DNA of 64,000 bases, from NCBI GenBank assembly GCA_944325155.1, contig CALUYY010000003.1, positions 26,257 through 90,256 of the forward strand. Reading direction: 5' to 3'. Below are positions 52,245-59,378 of this stretch, one piece after another (position 1 is the stretch's first letter; each line of letters begins with the position of its first letter). This stretch comes from Candidatus Gastranaerophilales bacterium. Its GTDB lineage: Bacteria > Cyanobacteriota > Vampirovibrionia > Gastranaerophilales > Gastranaerophilaceae. The notes under the pieces were generated by a model. That model had not been told where the DNA came from and did not search any database. It saw only the letters and a list, made by a program, of their open reading frames with translations. A program made the translations under genes and the position numbers.

Positions 52245-52745
52245 TTAAGCTTCTTCCGTTGTCGTTTCTTCTTCAACGATTGCTTCTTTAATTGTTTCAG
52301 AAGCACTTACCACAACTTTGATTTGAGCTTTTACTTTTGACGATAATTTAATTGTCATCAAAAATTCGCCGACTTTATTAATCGGGTTATCCAAAGTAAT
52401 TGTTTTTCTGTCAACTTCAATGCCCGATTTGTTTAATAATTCTTCGGCAAGTTTCTTTGTTGTGATTGTACCGAACAATTTGCCGGATTCACCGGCTTTT
52501 GCGCTGATTTCAATTACACCTGAAGCTTCAATTTTTTCGGCTTTTTCAAGAGCTTCTTTATGAAGTTTTTCCGATTTTGCTTTAATTCTTTGAATGTTTC
52601 TTTCTCTTGCCGCCAATGCGCCTTCGGTTGCAATTTCCGCTAAGTTGTTAGGGATAAGATAGTTTCTTGCGTAACCGTCTTTAACATTAATTAAATCGCC
52701 TGCTTCGCCGACATTTTGTACATCTTTTTTTAATATAAGCTGCAT
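52245..52745 (-). CDS. rplI: Ribosomal protein bL9
   Basis: 166 residues. N-terminal domain MQLILKKDVQNVGEAGDLIN followed by VKDGYARNYLIPNNLA is diagnostic; a long linking helix and the C-terminal domain (GKLFGTITTKKLAEELLNKS) follow. There is a short acidic tail (VEEETTTEEA). It has its own promoter downstream of minE. Confidence 0.97.
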   Translation of the reverse strand: MQLILKKDVQNVGEAGDLINVKDGYARNYLIPNNLAEIATEGALAARERNIQRIKAKSEKLHKEALEKAEKIEASGVIEISAKAGESGKLFGTITTKKLAEELLNKSGIEVDRKTITLDNPINKVGEFLMTIKLSSKVKAQIKVVVSASETIKEAIVEEETTTEEA

Positions 52746-52782
52746 TATAAATTCTCCTTTTAATTATTTTCGCTTGATTTTT

Positions 52783-52811
52783 ATGTTAAATAAAACAAAC
52801 ATAAATTTCAA
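52783..52811 (-). promoter_or_regulatory. Promoter of rplI
   Basis: Minus strand: TTGAAA (52806-52811), 17-base spacer, TAACAT (52783-52788); AAGGAG before the ATG. Confidence 0.55.
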
Positions 52812-52860
52812 GTGGCACTATCACACGCCTCTAAAGGATTTTAAATTCCAAACCCTTGTT

Positions 52861-53442
52861 TTATGCGGGAGTATGTTCTTCTTTGTGTTCTTTTTCCTGT
52901 TCCTTTGAACTTTCTTCTTTTGTATCCGTTAATGTATCATCAACTTCCCGTTGTTTTTCTTCTTTTATATCTTCGTCTTCTTCAACGGATACTTTTTTTG
53001 CCGCTTCTTCAATCAGACCGGGGTCAATCTTGCCGTCAATCAAAGCCTGGGTTCTTTCTTTTATAAGACCTTCGAGTTCTTTTACGATTTCCTGAGCTTT
53101 CTTTTGTGTTTTTAATTCCTGTTCTTTTATATTTGCATCAATCTCATCATCCGTTTTAGGACGCACAACGGGAATTGAAAGGTTTAAAACCGTTTTTGAA
53201 TTATCCATTGCATCAATCTGCAATTCAAAATTTTCACCTTCAATTTCCATATATTTTGAAACCGTTGCAATTAATTCTTCTTTAAGCATTTGTATCGCAC
53301 GTTCGGAAAAACCGACTCTGTCTTGCATAAGAACGGTTTTAAGCCTGTTGATTGCAATTGATTTTGTAGGGTCGATTTCTTCTTTTGAAGAGTTAAAAAG
53401 GCTTAAAACTTTGTTGTAAAGCTCCTGAAATAAATCCATCAT
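52861..53442 (-). CDS. minE: Cell division topological factor MinE with long C-terminal extension
   Basis: MinE drives MinD oscillation or release and so places the division site. The 193 residues are about twice the usual 85-100. Residues 1-105 hold the MinE part (INRLKTVLMQDRVGFSERAI, the MinD-binding segment; then ELIATVSKYMEIEGENFELQ and NSKTVLNLSIPVVRP). Residues 106-193 form a charged coiled coil and Glu/Lys-rich tail. The start overlaps minD by four bases (ATGA). The tail has no known counterpart that I recognise. Confidence 0.88.
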   Translation of the reverse strand: MMDLFQELYNKVLSLFNSSKEEIDPTKSIAINRLKTVLMQDRVGFSERAIQMLKEELIATVSKYMEIEGENFELQIDAMDNSKTVLNLSIPVVRPKTDDEIDANIKEQELKTQKKAQEIVKELEGLIKERTQALIDGKIDPGLIEEAAKKVSVEEDEDIKEEKQREVDDTLTDTKEESSKEQEKEHKEEHTPA

Positions 53443-54254
53443 TTTGCCACCTTCACTTTCTTAGACAAGAATTTTTTAACTTTTCCGAAAAATGTGGTGG
53501 GTTGATCTATATCAAGAAAAGGAACTTCTTCGCCTTTTATTCTTCTTGCAACATTAAGGTAGGCTTGTCCTGCAAGTGATTTTTCATTGTTTACAATGGG
53601 TTCGCCTCTGTTTGTTGAAGTAATAATACCGGTATCTTCGGGAATTACCCCGATAAGTTCCGCCGATAAAATCCCCACAACATCTTCAACGCTCATCATA
53701 TCATTTGTTTTAATTAAATTAGGGCGTACCCTGTTAACTAAAAGTCTGTATTTTTTAACGTCTTCTTTTGCTTCCAAAAGTCCTATAATTCTATCTGCAT
53801 CACGAACCGCCGACATCTCGGGCGTTGTAACGACTATTGCTTCATTTGCGCCTGCAACCGCATTTTGGAACCCTTGTTCAATGCCTGCGGGGCAATCGAC
53901 AATTATATAATCATATTCTTCTTTTAAAGTATCGCAGATTTCTTTTAATTGTTCTTCGGTAACGGCGGATTTATCCCTCGTCTGTGCTGCGGCAAGAAGG
54001 CAAAGATTCGGGTTTTTCTTATCTTTAACCAATGCCTGTTTAAGCTTGCATCTGCCTTCAACAACATCAACAATGGTATATACTATGCGGTTCTCCAAAC
54101 CCAATAACAAATCAAGATTTCTTAATCCGATATCGGTATCAATCAAAACCACTTTGGAGCCGTCTTTCGCAAGAGCGGTGCCGATATTGGCGGATGTTGT
54201 CGTTTTTCCTACTCCGCCCTTTCCTGACGTTATAACTATAACGGAACCTGTCAT
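53439..54254 (-). CDS. minD: Septum site-determining ATPase MinD
   Basis: 271 residues. Deviant Walker A SGKGGVGKTTTSAN (about 10-23), switch segments with DTDIGLRNLDLLLGLENR and VDCPAGIEQGFQNA, and a C-terminal amphipathic helix (FFGKVKKFLSKKVKVAK) for membrane binding. Length and motifs are standard. Order minC-minD-minE in one operon. Confidence 0.97.
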   Translation of the reverse strand: MTGSVIVITSGKGGVGKTTTSANIGTALAKDGSKVVLIDTDIGLRNLDLLLGLENRIVYTIVDVVEGRCKLKQALVKDKKNPNLCLLAAAQTRDKSAVTEEQLKEICDTLKEEYDYIIVDCPAGIEQGFQNAVAGANEAIVVTTPEMSAVRDADRIIGLLEAKEDVKKYRLLVNRVRPNLIKTNDMMSVEDVVGILSAELIGVIPEDTGIITSTNRGEPIVNNEKSLAGQAYLNVARRIKGEEVPFLDIDQPTTFFGKVKKFLSKKVKVAK

Positions 54255-54270
54255 TTATTATCCTTTCTTT

Positions 54271-55269
54271 CTAATTTTGCGCCATTTTAAAAAGCACTAT
54301 ATTATCATCAACTATTCTTGCTTCTTCGGGTGTAAAGACCGAAGATTTAACAATGTAAGGTATATTGCCGCTGTCAGGGCGTCTTGAATAGCAGTTTGCA
54401 ATTCTCAATTGAACCGCATTCATCTTCAATGCCCTTATTCTTGCTTCTTTGTTTCCTTTTGCGCCCGCATGCGCAATTGAACCCAATACACCCCATACGG
54501 TTATATCGCCTGCGGCTTTAATTTCGCTTCCGGGGTGGCAGTCGCCTATAATTACGACATTGCCGTCAAAATCTATTATCTGCCCCGATCTGAGCGTTTG
54601 ATTAACGTATATGGTTTGTTTCGAATCAACAATAACAGGGTCGTTTGTCGGCGGAGCATAAAAATCAACTTCTTCTTCGTCTTGAAATTCAAGACGGTTT
54701 TCTTCTTCGTCCGCTTTTCTGTAAACGCTTATAACCTGTTTTTGAATATCATCGGCGTTATTTTCGTTATCCTGCGTTTTTATTTCTTCCGCCGCTTCTT
54801 CATTTATTTCTTCTTTGGTTTCTTCAATTGAATTATCGGGATTATTATTTTGTTGCGTTTGTATTATATTTTCTTCTTTTACATCATTAATTTCTTCTTT
54901 CGGCAAAAGTCCTTCATTAAATTTTGCCTTAAATTGTTCTCTTAAGTCGTCCAGTTTTTCATTTTGGATATTATTTTCTTCATTATTTACAAATCTTGTA
55001 TCAACGTTTGTTGCAATTCCCATTTCAATACAAATATCTCTTGTATAGGAATTTGTTGTCTGCACAAAACCTAAAATAAAACCATAGCTTTCAATTAAAG
55101 ATTTAATGAAAATCATTTGTGATTGGCTGATTTGCGCATCATCAAGCTTTAATTTAACGGAAGCACCTTTTTTATCGGATACCTCAAGCATGCTCACAAC
55201 ATTGTTAACAAGAGCTTCGGAGTCTTTATCTTTTGTTAAATCAATTTCCAAAAATTCTGTATTTTGCAT
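54271..55269 (-). CDS. minC: Septum site-determining protein MinC with long acidic linker
   Basis: Inhibitor of FtsZ assembly recruited by MinD. Taken from ATG 55269 (MQNTEFLEIDLTKDKDSE), 332 residues; a TATAAT box at 55300-55305 makes the longer TTG start at 55323 unlikely. The N-terminal domain is about 1-105. An acidic linker rich in Glu, Asp and Asn spans about 110-205. The C-terminal beta-helix dimer domain follows (TLRSGQIIDFDGNVVIIGDC, GDITVWGVLGSIAHAG). Divergent from the 250-residue paralogue gene. Confidence 0.9.
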   Translation of the reverse strand: MQNTEFLEIDLTKDKDSEALVNNVVSMLEVSDKKGASVKLKLDDAQISQSQMIFIKSLIESYGFILGFVQTTNSYTRDICIEMGIATNVDTRFVNNEENNIQNEKLDDLREQFKAKFNEGLLPKEEINDVKEENIIQTQQNNNPDNSIEETKEEINEEAAEEIKTQDNENNADDIQKQVISVYRKADEEENRLEFQDEEEVDFYAPPTNDPVIVDSKQTIYVNQTLRSGQIIDFDGNVVIIGDCHPGSEIKAAGDITVWGVLGSIAHAGAKGNKEARIRALKMNAVQLRIANCYSRRPDSGNIPYIVKSSVFTPEEARIVDDNIVLFKMAQN

Positions 55270-55299
55270 AAAAGTTTCTAATCCCGTAAAATTTCCCAA

Positions 55300-55305
55300 A
55301 TTATA
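55300..55305 (-). promoter_or_regulatory. Candidate -10 box of the min operon
   Basis: Perfect TATAAT on the minus strand, 30 bases before the minC ATG. No good -35 at 16-18 bases. Confidence 0.35.
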
Positions 55306-55423
55306 ATAAAAAACATAACCCAAACCTTATGCAAAAACAATTAATTGTAAAGAAGCATTACCTATTGAAAAAAATCGGTTTTTCAGGTTTAATATAATTG
55401 TATTCTTATCAGTTTTTACAATT

Positions 55424-56176
55424 ATGAAAATTAACAACGTATCACCGGAAGCTTTTAAAAGCTTTTACACCCAGAGAAAAGAGCTTCAAACCGGAATAAA
55501 TAAAAAGAACAAAGAAAAAACGAAAAAAGAAGCCACCCATAAATTAACCGTTGCGGCATCTTTAGCGGGAGCATTCATTCCGTTGATGATTTATAATGCA
55601 AAAAAAGGAAGTGCCGATAAAATCAAAGACACCTTCCAAAAATCATCAAGCACAATAAAAGATAAGGCAAAAGCGGCATTGGGGCTGATTCAGGTTTCAA
55701 GCCCGAAACAAATTCTTTTATCGGTAACAGGCTCAATCTTAGGCGGGCTTGCAGCAGGAATTTCAATGGATAAAAACAAAGAAAACCGGAATTCAAAATA
55801 TAAAGAAGCTATATACGGTTTTGCAAACTGTCTTGTTCCCATCGGATTAATTACCGGCGCCGAAAAAGTTGCAAAAAATATGGGAAAAGAACTTACACTG
55901 CCCCTGAGAGCCGGAATTGTCGCCGCAGGCGTTGCCGGCGGCATGGTTGCGGCAAATAAAATTTCAAATGCCGTAAATAAGCATATTTTTAAAGAAGAAA
56001 ATTTTGAAGAAAGAAAAACAAAACCCGCAGATATACTGATTCATGCCGATGACATTTTGGGCGTTATGGCAATTTCGGGCGTTCCTTTTGCAAAACAGCT
56101 GGGAATGACCCTGCCTTTAATTTATTCACATGTGGGTTATGAATCCGGAACACAAACCGCAAGCACAAACCAATGA
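55424..56176 (+). CDS. Hypothetical protein, first of a tandem paralogue pair
   Basis: 250 residues, not recognised. It begins MKINNVSPEAFKSFYTQRKE, followed by a Lys-rich stretch and alternating Ala/Gly hydrophobic helices (LTVAASLAGAFIPLMIYNAK, ILLSVTGSILGGLAAGISMD, RAGIVAAGVAGGMVAANKIS) separated by charged loops, so it may be a membrane protein. The C-terminus carries DILIHADDILGVMAISGVPF. The next gene is a clear paralogue with the same layout. No signal peptide. Function cannot be proposed from the sequence. Confidence 0.7.
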   Translation: MKINNVSPEAFKSFYTQRKELQTGINKKNKEKTKKEATHKLTVAASLAGAFIPLMIYNAKKGSADKIKDTFQKSSSTIKDKAKAALGLIQVSSPKQILLSVTGSILGGLAAGISMDKNKENRNSKYKEAIYGFANCLVPIGLITGAEKVAKNMGKELTLPLRAGIVAAGVAGGMVAANKISNAVNKHIFKEENFEERKTKPADILIHADDILGVMAISGVPFAKQLGMTLPLIYSHVGYESGTQTASTNQ

Positions 56177-56193
56177 TTTTTTTAAAAAAGTTC

Positions 56194-56221
56194 TTGCAAT
56201 TAAAAAAAATTTGTATATAAT
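56194..56221 (+). promoter_or_regulatory. Promoter of the second paralogue
   Basis: TTGCAA (56194-56199), 16-base spacer, perfect TATAAT (56216-56221). It gives a leader of about 37 bases with AAAGG before the ATG. Confidence 0.65.
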
Positions 56222-56264
56222 GTAAGGTAAGACTAACATTTTATTGTCAGAATAAAGGCCAAAA

Positions 56265-57041
56265 ATGAAAATTCAAAATGTATCGGCCGGAGTATTTCAA
56301 AGTTTCTATGCAAACAGACAAAAATATAAAGAAAACCTGAAATTATCCGAAGAAAAAAATAAAATTTTAAACGAAAAAAAAGAATCAAAAACAAAAAAAA
56401 TTGTAGCAATCGCTTCCATCATGGGAGCAATCGCCCCGGTTATAGTTTCAAACACCATAAAAGGAAGAGGAAATGTTCTTATTGACACATTTAAAAGCAA
56501 CTCTTCCAAAATGAAGGATAAATTTAAATCGTTCTATAATATGTTTGAAATTGAATCTTTCCCCGAAATTCTTGCTTCAAGCCTAGGCGGCATTTTAGGC
56601 GCAACAACGGCAGGCGTTATGACCGAAAAAAACCCCGAAAACAGAAAAGCTAAATATAAAGAAGGTGTTTTTGAATTTTTAAATAATATAACCCCGACCG
56701 TGTTTGTAGCGGGTCTTCAAACATTTGCCGACAAAACGGGAAAAATGCAGTCGGCTCCCGCTAAAGCCGCAATAATTGCAAGTTCTGTTGCAGGCGGCAT
56801 GTTTGTTGCAAACAAGAGTTCAAATAAAATTAATGAAAAATTTTTCTGCGAAGAAAACAAAAAGCCCGAAAAGAGAAAATTTCATCTCAAAGATTGTCTC
56901 GTACATACCGATGACATCCTGTCGCTCCTTGTTCTTGCCAAAATTCCTCTGGCTAAAAAAATCCAGGCCGACAAGCTTCTTCCTCTTTTATATGCAAAAG
57001 CGGGATATGAAGCGGGAATTAAAAAAGAAGACAATAATTAA
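56265..57041 (+). CDS. Hypothetical protein, second of a tandem paralogue pair
   Basis: 258 residues, aligned by eye with the previous gene over its whole length: MKIQNVSAGVFQSFYANRQK, KKIVAIASIMGAIAPVIVSN, LASSLGGILGATTAGVMTEK, KAAIIASSVAGGMFVANKSS and CLVHTDDILSLLVLAKIPLA. Shared features include the N-terminal (I/N)NVS...FxSFY motif, an ENRxxKYKE loop and an H(A/T)DDIL motif. It has its own promoter and ends in a terminator shared with the convergent pilin gene. Confidence 0.7.
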   Translation: MKIQNVSAGVFQSFYANRQKYKENLKLSEEKNKILNEKKESKTKKIVAIASIMGAIAPVIVSNTIKGRGNVLIDTFKSNSSKMKDKFKSFYNMFEIESFPEILASSLGGILGATTAGVMTEKNPENRKAKYKEGVFEFLNNITPTVFVAGLQTFADKTGKMQSAPAKAAIIASSVAGGMFVANKSSNKINEKFFCEENKKPEKRKFHLKDCLVHTDDILSLLVLAKIPLAKKIQADKLLPLLYAKAGYEAGIKKEDNN

Positions 57042-57065
57042 AAGCCTCTTATATAAGAGGCTTTT
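57040..57065. terminator. Bidirectional terminator between the paralogue pair and the pilin genes
   Basis: 11-bp stem AAAAGCCTCTT / AAGAGGCTTTT with a 4-base loop, overlapping the stop codon of the plus-strand gene. Confidence 0.85.
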
Positions 57066-57067
57066 AA

Positions 57068-58039
57068 TTATTTATACGTACATATAACCCCGCCGCTTTG
57101 GTTTATGTTTGGATTATCCACGCCAAAATGTTTCAGATAATTTTTTGTCCATTTTGTAGGAGAATTGGCAAAGACAAGCGCTTTATTTTTTATATTCATG
57201 CTGTCGGGTAAAATTTTAGAATTTATATGCAAAGATAAAAATTCCTCCGCACTCGGTATCCCTTCGTTCCCGCTTGTTGAATTTTCCCCGCAGAACTTTT
57301 CGGCATCGGAATAATTGTATGATTTTGAAACATCAAAATTTCCCGTTAATACGGGAAGCGCAACTTCCGGGTTTCGCCCGAAAAAGACCGTTGCGAACCC
57401 GACATCGTTGCCTATTATATTCGGCGACGTCCGACCGTTAACATCATAAATTATATTTAAGCACATCGGCTGTCTTAAATCATCATCGCCCGCATTTATA
57501 TATGCGCTCGGGCTGTCTGCGCAAAAAGGATTATAAGATATAAGCAGGGAAATTCCGTTTTGGGTTCTTGCCGCCCAGGCCGTATCAAGGTTTTCATCGG
57601 TTTGCGCAAGGTCATATACATTAAATGTATTTACAAGTTCATAATCCCTGTAAGCGGAATTTTGAATCCAGCCGCAATCGGCATAATTATTGCTTATTTC
57701 TATATCTTCGCTGTTATTTGCAATATTACTTACACCGCTTGAACATATTTTTGAAAATTTCATATATTTTGCAAGATGATAAACAACAAATTCTCCCGTT
57801 ATATCGTCATTTTGTTCGGCTTCATTTTGCCCGTCGGGATTCTTATTTATTCTGTTTTCAAGCATTACCATTTTGCTTAATGCGCCCGATAAATCAACTT
57901 TTAATGCCATTGCTTTTGCTTTGTTTGCGTTTTCTCTTACATCGGATACAACGGTCGGAATTAAAAGTGCCGCAACAACGCCCATAACGGTCATTGTTAA
58001 TAATGCTTCGGCCAGTGTAAATCCTTTATTTTTTTTCAT
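57068..58039 (-). CDS. Type IV pilin-like protein, short-loop member (323 residues)
   Basis: Prepilin with a class III-like leader MKKNKG and cleavage before F7 (FTLAEALLTMTVMGVVAALL, Glu at +5). Residues 6-66 are identical to the 402-residue neighbour. Between the conserved cysteines C99 (FSKICSS) and C122 (ADCGW) lie 22 residues. The C-terminal domain has ISLLISYNPFCADSPSAY, NIIYDVNGRTSPNIIGNDVG and GIPSAEEFLSLHINSKILP, then CTYK at the end. The DVNG...PN..G.D motif occurs in pseudopilin-type proteins. It lies 18 bases after the 402-residue gene and is probably co-transcribed. Confidence 0.85.
   Translation of the reverse strand: MKKNKGFTLAEALLTMTVMGVVAALLIPTVVSDVRENANKAKAMALKVDLSGALSKMVMLENRINKNPDGQNEAEQNDDITGEFVVYHLAKYMKFSKICSSGVSNIANNSEDIEISNNYADCGWIQNSAYRDYELVNTFNVYDLAQTDENLDTAWAARTQNGISLLISYNPFCADSPSAYINAGDDDLRQPMCLNIIYDVNGRTSPNIIGNDVGFATVFFGRNPEVALPVLTGNFDVSKSYNYSDAEKFCGENSTSGNEGIPSAEEFLSLHINSKILPDSMNIKNKALVFANSPTKWTKNYLKHFGVDNPNINQSGGVICTYK
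57845..58000 (-). repeat. 156-bp repeat, copy A (pilin N-terminal coding region)
   Basis: Matches 59072-59227 at 155 of 156 positions in the same orientation; the difference is one G/A substitution near the 5' end of the genes. The flanks drop sharply in identity. It encodes the pilin N-terminal helix. Confidence 0.95.
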
Positions 58040-58057
58040 ATATCACCTTTATGAACA

Positions 58058-59266
58058 TTATCTGTATGTACAAATAACTCCGCCGTTTTGACCAAATTTT
58101 TTACCGCTTGAATCATCGCCGCTAAAAAAGAATCTGGTCCAATCGGTAGGCGAATATGAAAACACTATACCTTCTGCCCCCGGCTGCGTATAAGAAGAAC
58201 CTTGCATGCCGGTAACCGAACTTGGCAGCAGCCTGTAATTTATACTCATTGACATCATCTCTTCTGCGGAAGGTACACCTTCGTTTCCGCTTGTTGAATT
58301 ATCAAGACAATATTTTTCGGCTTCTTCATATGAATAATTTTTGCTGAAATCATAATTAGCGCTAAAAACAGGAATCGTTACTTTGGGGCTTTTACCGAAA
58401 AATACCGTTGCAAACCCGACATCGTTTCCTATAACGTTAGGGGAAGTTTTACCGTTAACATCATAAATTATATTTATACACGCAGGTGATTTAATCAACC
58501 CCTTCGGTGCATTAAATTGTCTTTCATATTCAAGAGGAGATTCGGCGCAATAGGGATTATAAGATATAAGCATGGAAATTCCGTTTTGGGTTCTTACCGC
58601 CCACGGAGCCATTAAATTAGCGGAAATCACTGCGCTGACATTTGGATTGTTTTTTGCATTTGAAATATATGCGCTGTCTGCAAGTTCAAAAACGGAAAAA
58701 CTGTTTTCAAGGTCATAATCACGGTACACCGACCCTTCTGCCCAATCGCAATCATAATAAGAATTGGCGATTTTATCAAGCATATCTTTATCAACTTTTA
58801 TAGCCTCTGCATTTTGAGACAAAATTCCTTTAAGGCTTAGCTCATACATATGGTTTTTATAAGGAAAAATATCTTTTGAAGTTACATTTGCAAATTTGGT
58901 TAATCCGGAATCAACCGGTTTTGGTCTCTCATTGGCATTAGGGTTTATACGAATATCAACGGGTCCAGGAGAACATATTTTTGCAAATTTTATATAATCC
59001 ATAAGATGATATACTATAAATTCACCTGTCGGATTATTTGTTCTTGTATTATATTGTTCGTACTGCGTCCAATTTATTCTGTTTTCAAGCATTACCATTT
59101 TGCTTAATGCGCCCGATAAATCAACTTTTAATGCCATTGCTTTTGCTTTGTTTGCGTTTTCTCTTACATCGGATACAACGGTCGGAATTAAAAGTGCCGC
59201 AACAACACCCATAACGGTCATTGTTAAAAGTGCTTCCGCTAACGTAAAACCTTTTTTATATTTCAT
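58058..59266 (-). CDS. Type IV pilin-like protein, medium-loop member (402 residues)
   Basis: Leader MKYKKG and the same FTLAEALLTMTVMGVVAALL helix. The segment between C98 (FAKICSP) and C173 (YYDCDW) is 74 residues and unlike that of the paralogues (KPVDSGLTKFANVTSKDIFP, and LDKIANSYY near its end). The C-terminal domain keeps GISMLISYNPYCAESPLEYE, NIIYDVNGKTSPNVIGNDVG, GVPSAEEMMSMSINYRLLP, and an end of GGVICTYR. It has its own promoter and probably heads a two-gene unit with the 323-residue gene. Confidence 0.85.
   Translation of the reverse strand: MKYKKGFTLAEALLTMTVMGVVAALLIPTVVSDVRENANKAKAMALKVDLSGALSKMVMLENRINWTQYEQYNTRTNNPTGEFIVYHLMDYIKFAKICSPGPVDIRINPNANERPKPVDSGLTKFANVTSKDIFPYKNHMYELSLKGILSQNAEAIKVDKDMLDKIANSYYDCDWAEGSVYRDYDLENSFSVFELADSAYISNAKNNPNVSAVISANLMAPWAVRTQNGISMLISYNPYCAESPLEYERQFNAPKGLIKSPACINIIYDVNGKTSPNVIGNDVGFATVFFGKSPKVTIPVFSANYDFSKNYSYEEAEKYCLDNSTSGNEGVPSAEEMMSMSINYRLLPSSVTGMQGSSYTQPGAEGIVFSYSPTDWTRFFFSGDDSSGKKFGQNGGVICTYR
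59072..59227 (-). repeat. 156-bp repeat, copy B (pilin N-terminal coding region)
   Basis: Partner of 57845-58000, 155/156 identical by eye. Confidence 0.95.
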
Positions 59267-59296
59267 AAACTGCCCTTCAATCTAGTAATATTTCTC

Positions 59297-59325
59297 ATTT
59301 TATCAATTTATTATAACGTTTGCAA
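59297..59325 (-). promoter_or_regulatory. Promoter of the 402/323-residue pilin pair
   Basis: Minus strand: TTGCAA (59320-59325), 17-base spacer ending in TGA, TAAAAT (59297-59302), thus an extended -10. Nearly the same as the promoter at 61298-61326. Confidence 0.6.
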
Positions 59326-59333
59326 TTTTGATT

Positions 59334-59363
59334 AAAAGACCCTTAAATTATCAAGGGTCTTTT
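59334..59363 (-). terminator. Terminator after the 623-residue pilin gene
   Basis: 11-bp stem AAAAGACCCTT / AAGGGTCTTTT with an 8-base loop. It separates the large pilin gene from the promoter of the pair. Confidence 0.75.
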
Positions 59364-59378
59364 TTATTGCATTACCGT

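Noticed and set aside
55270..55323. Longer MinC from TTG at 55323
   Set aside because: The added segment overlaps a perfect TATAAT box and adds residues not seen in MinC; ATG 55269 fits better.
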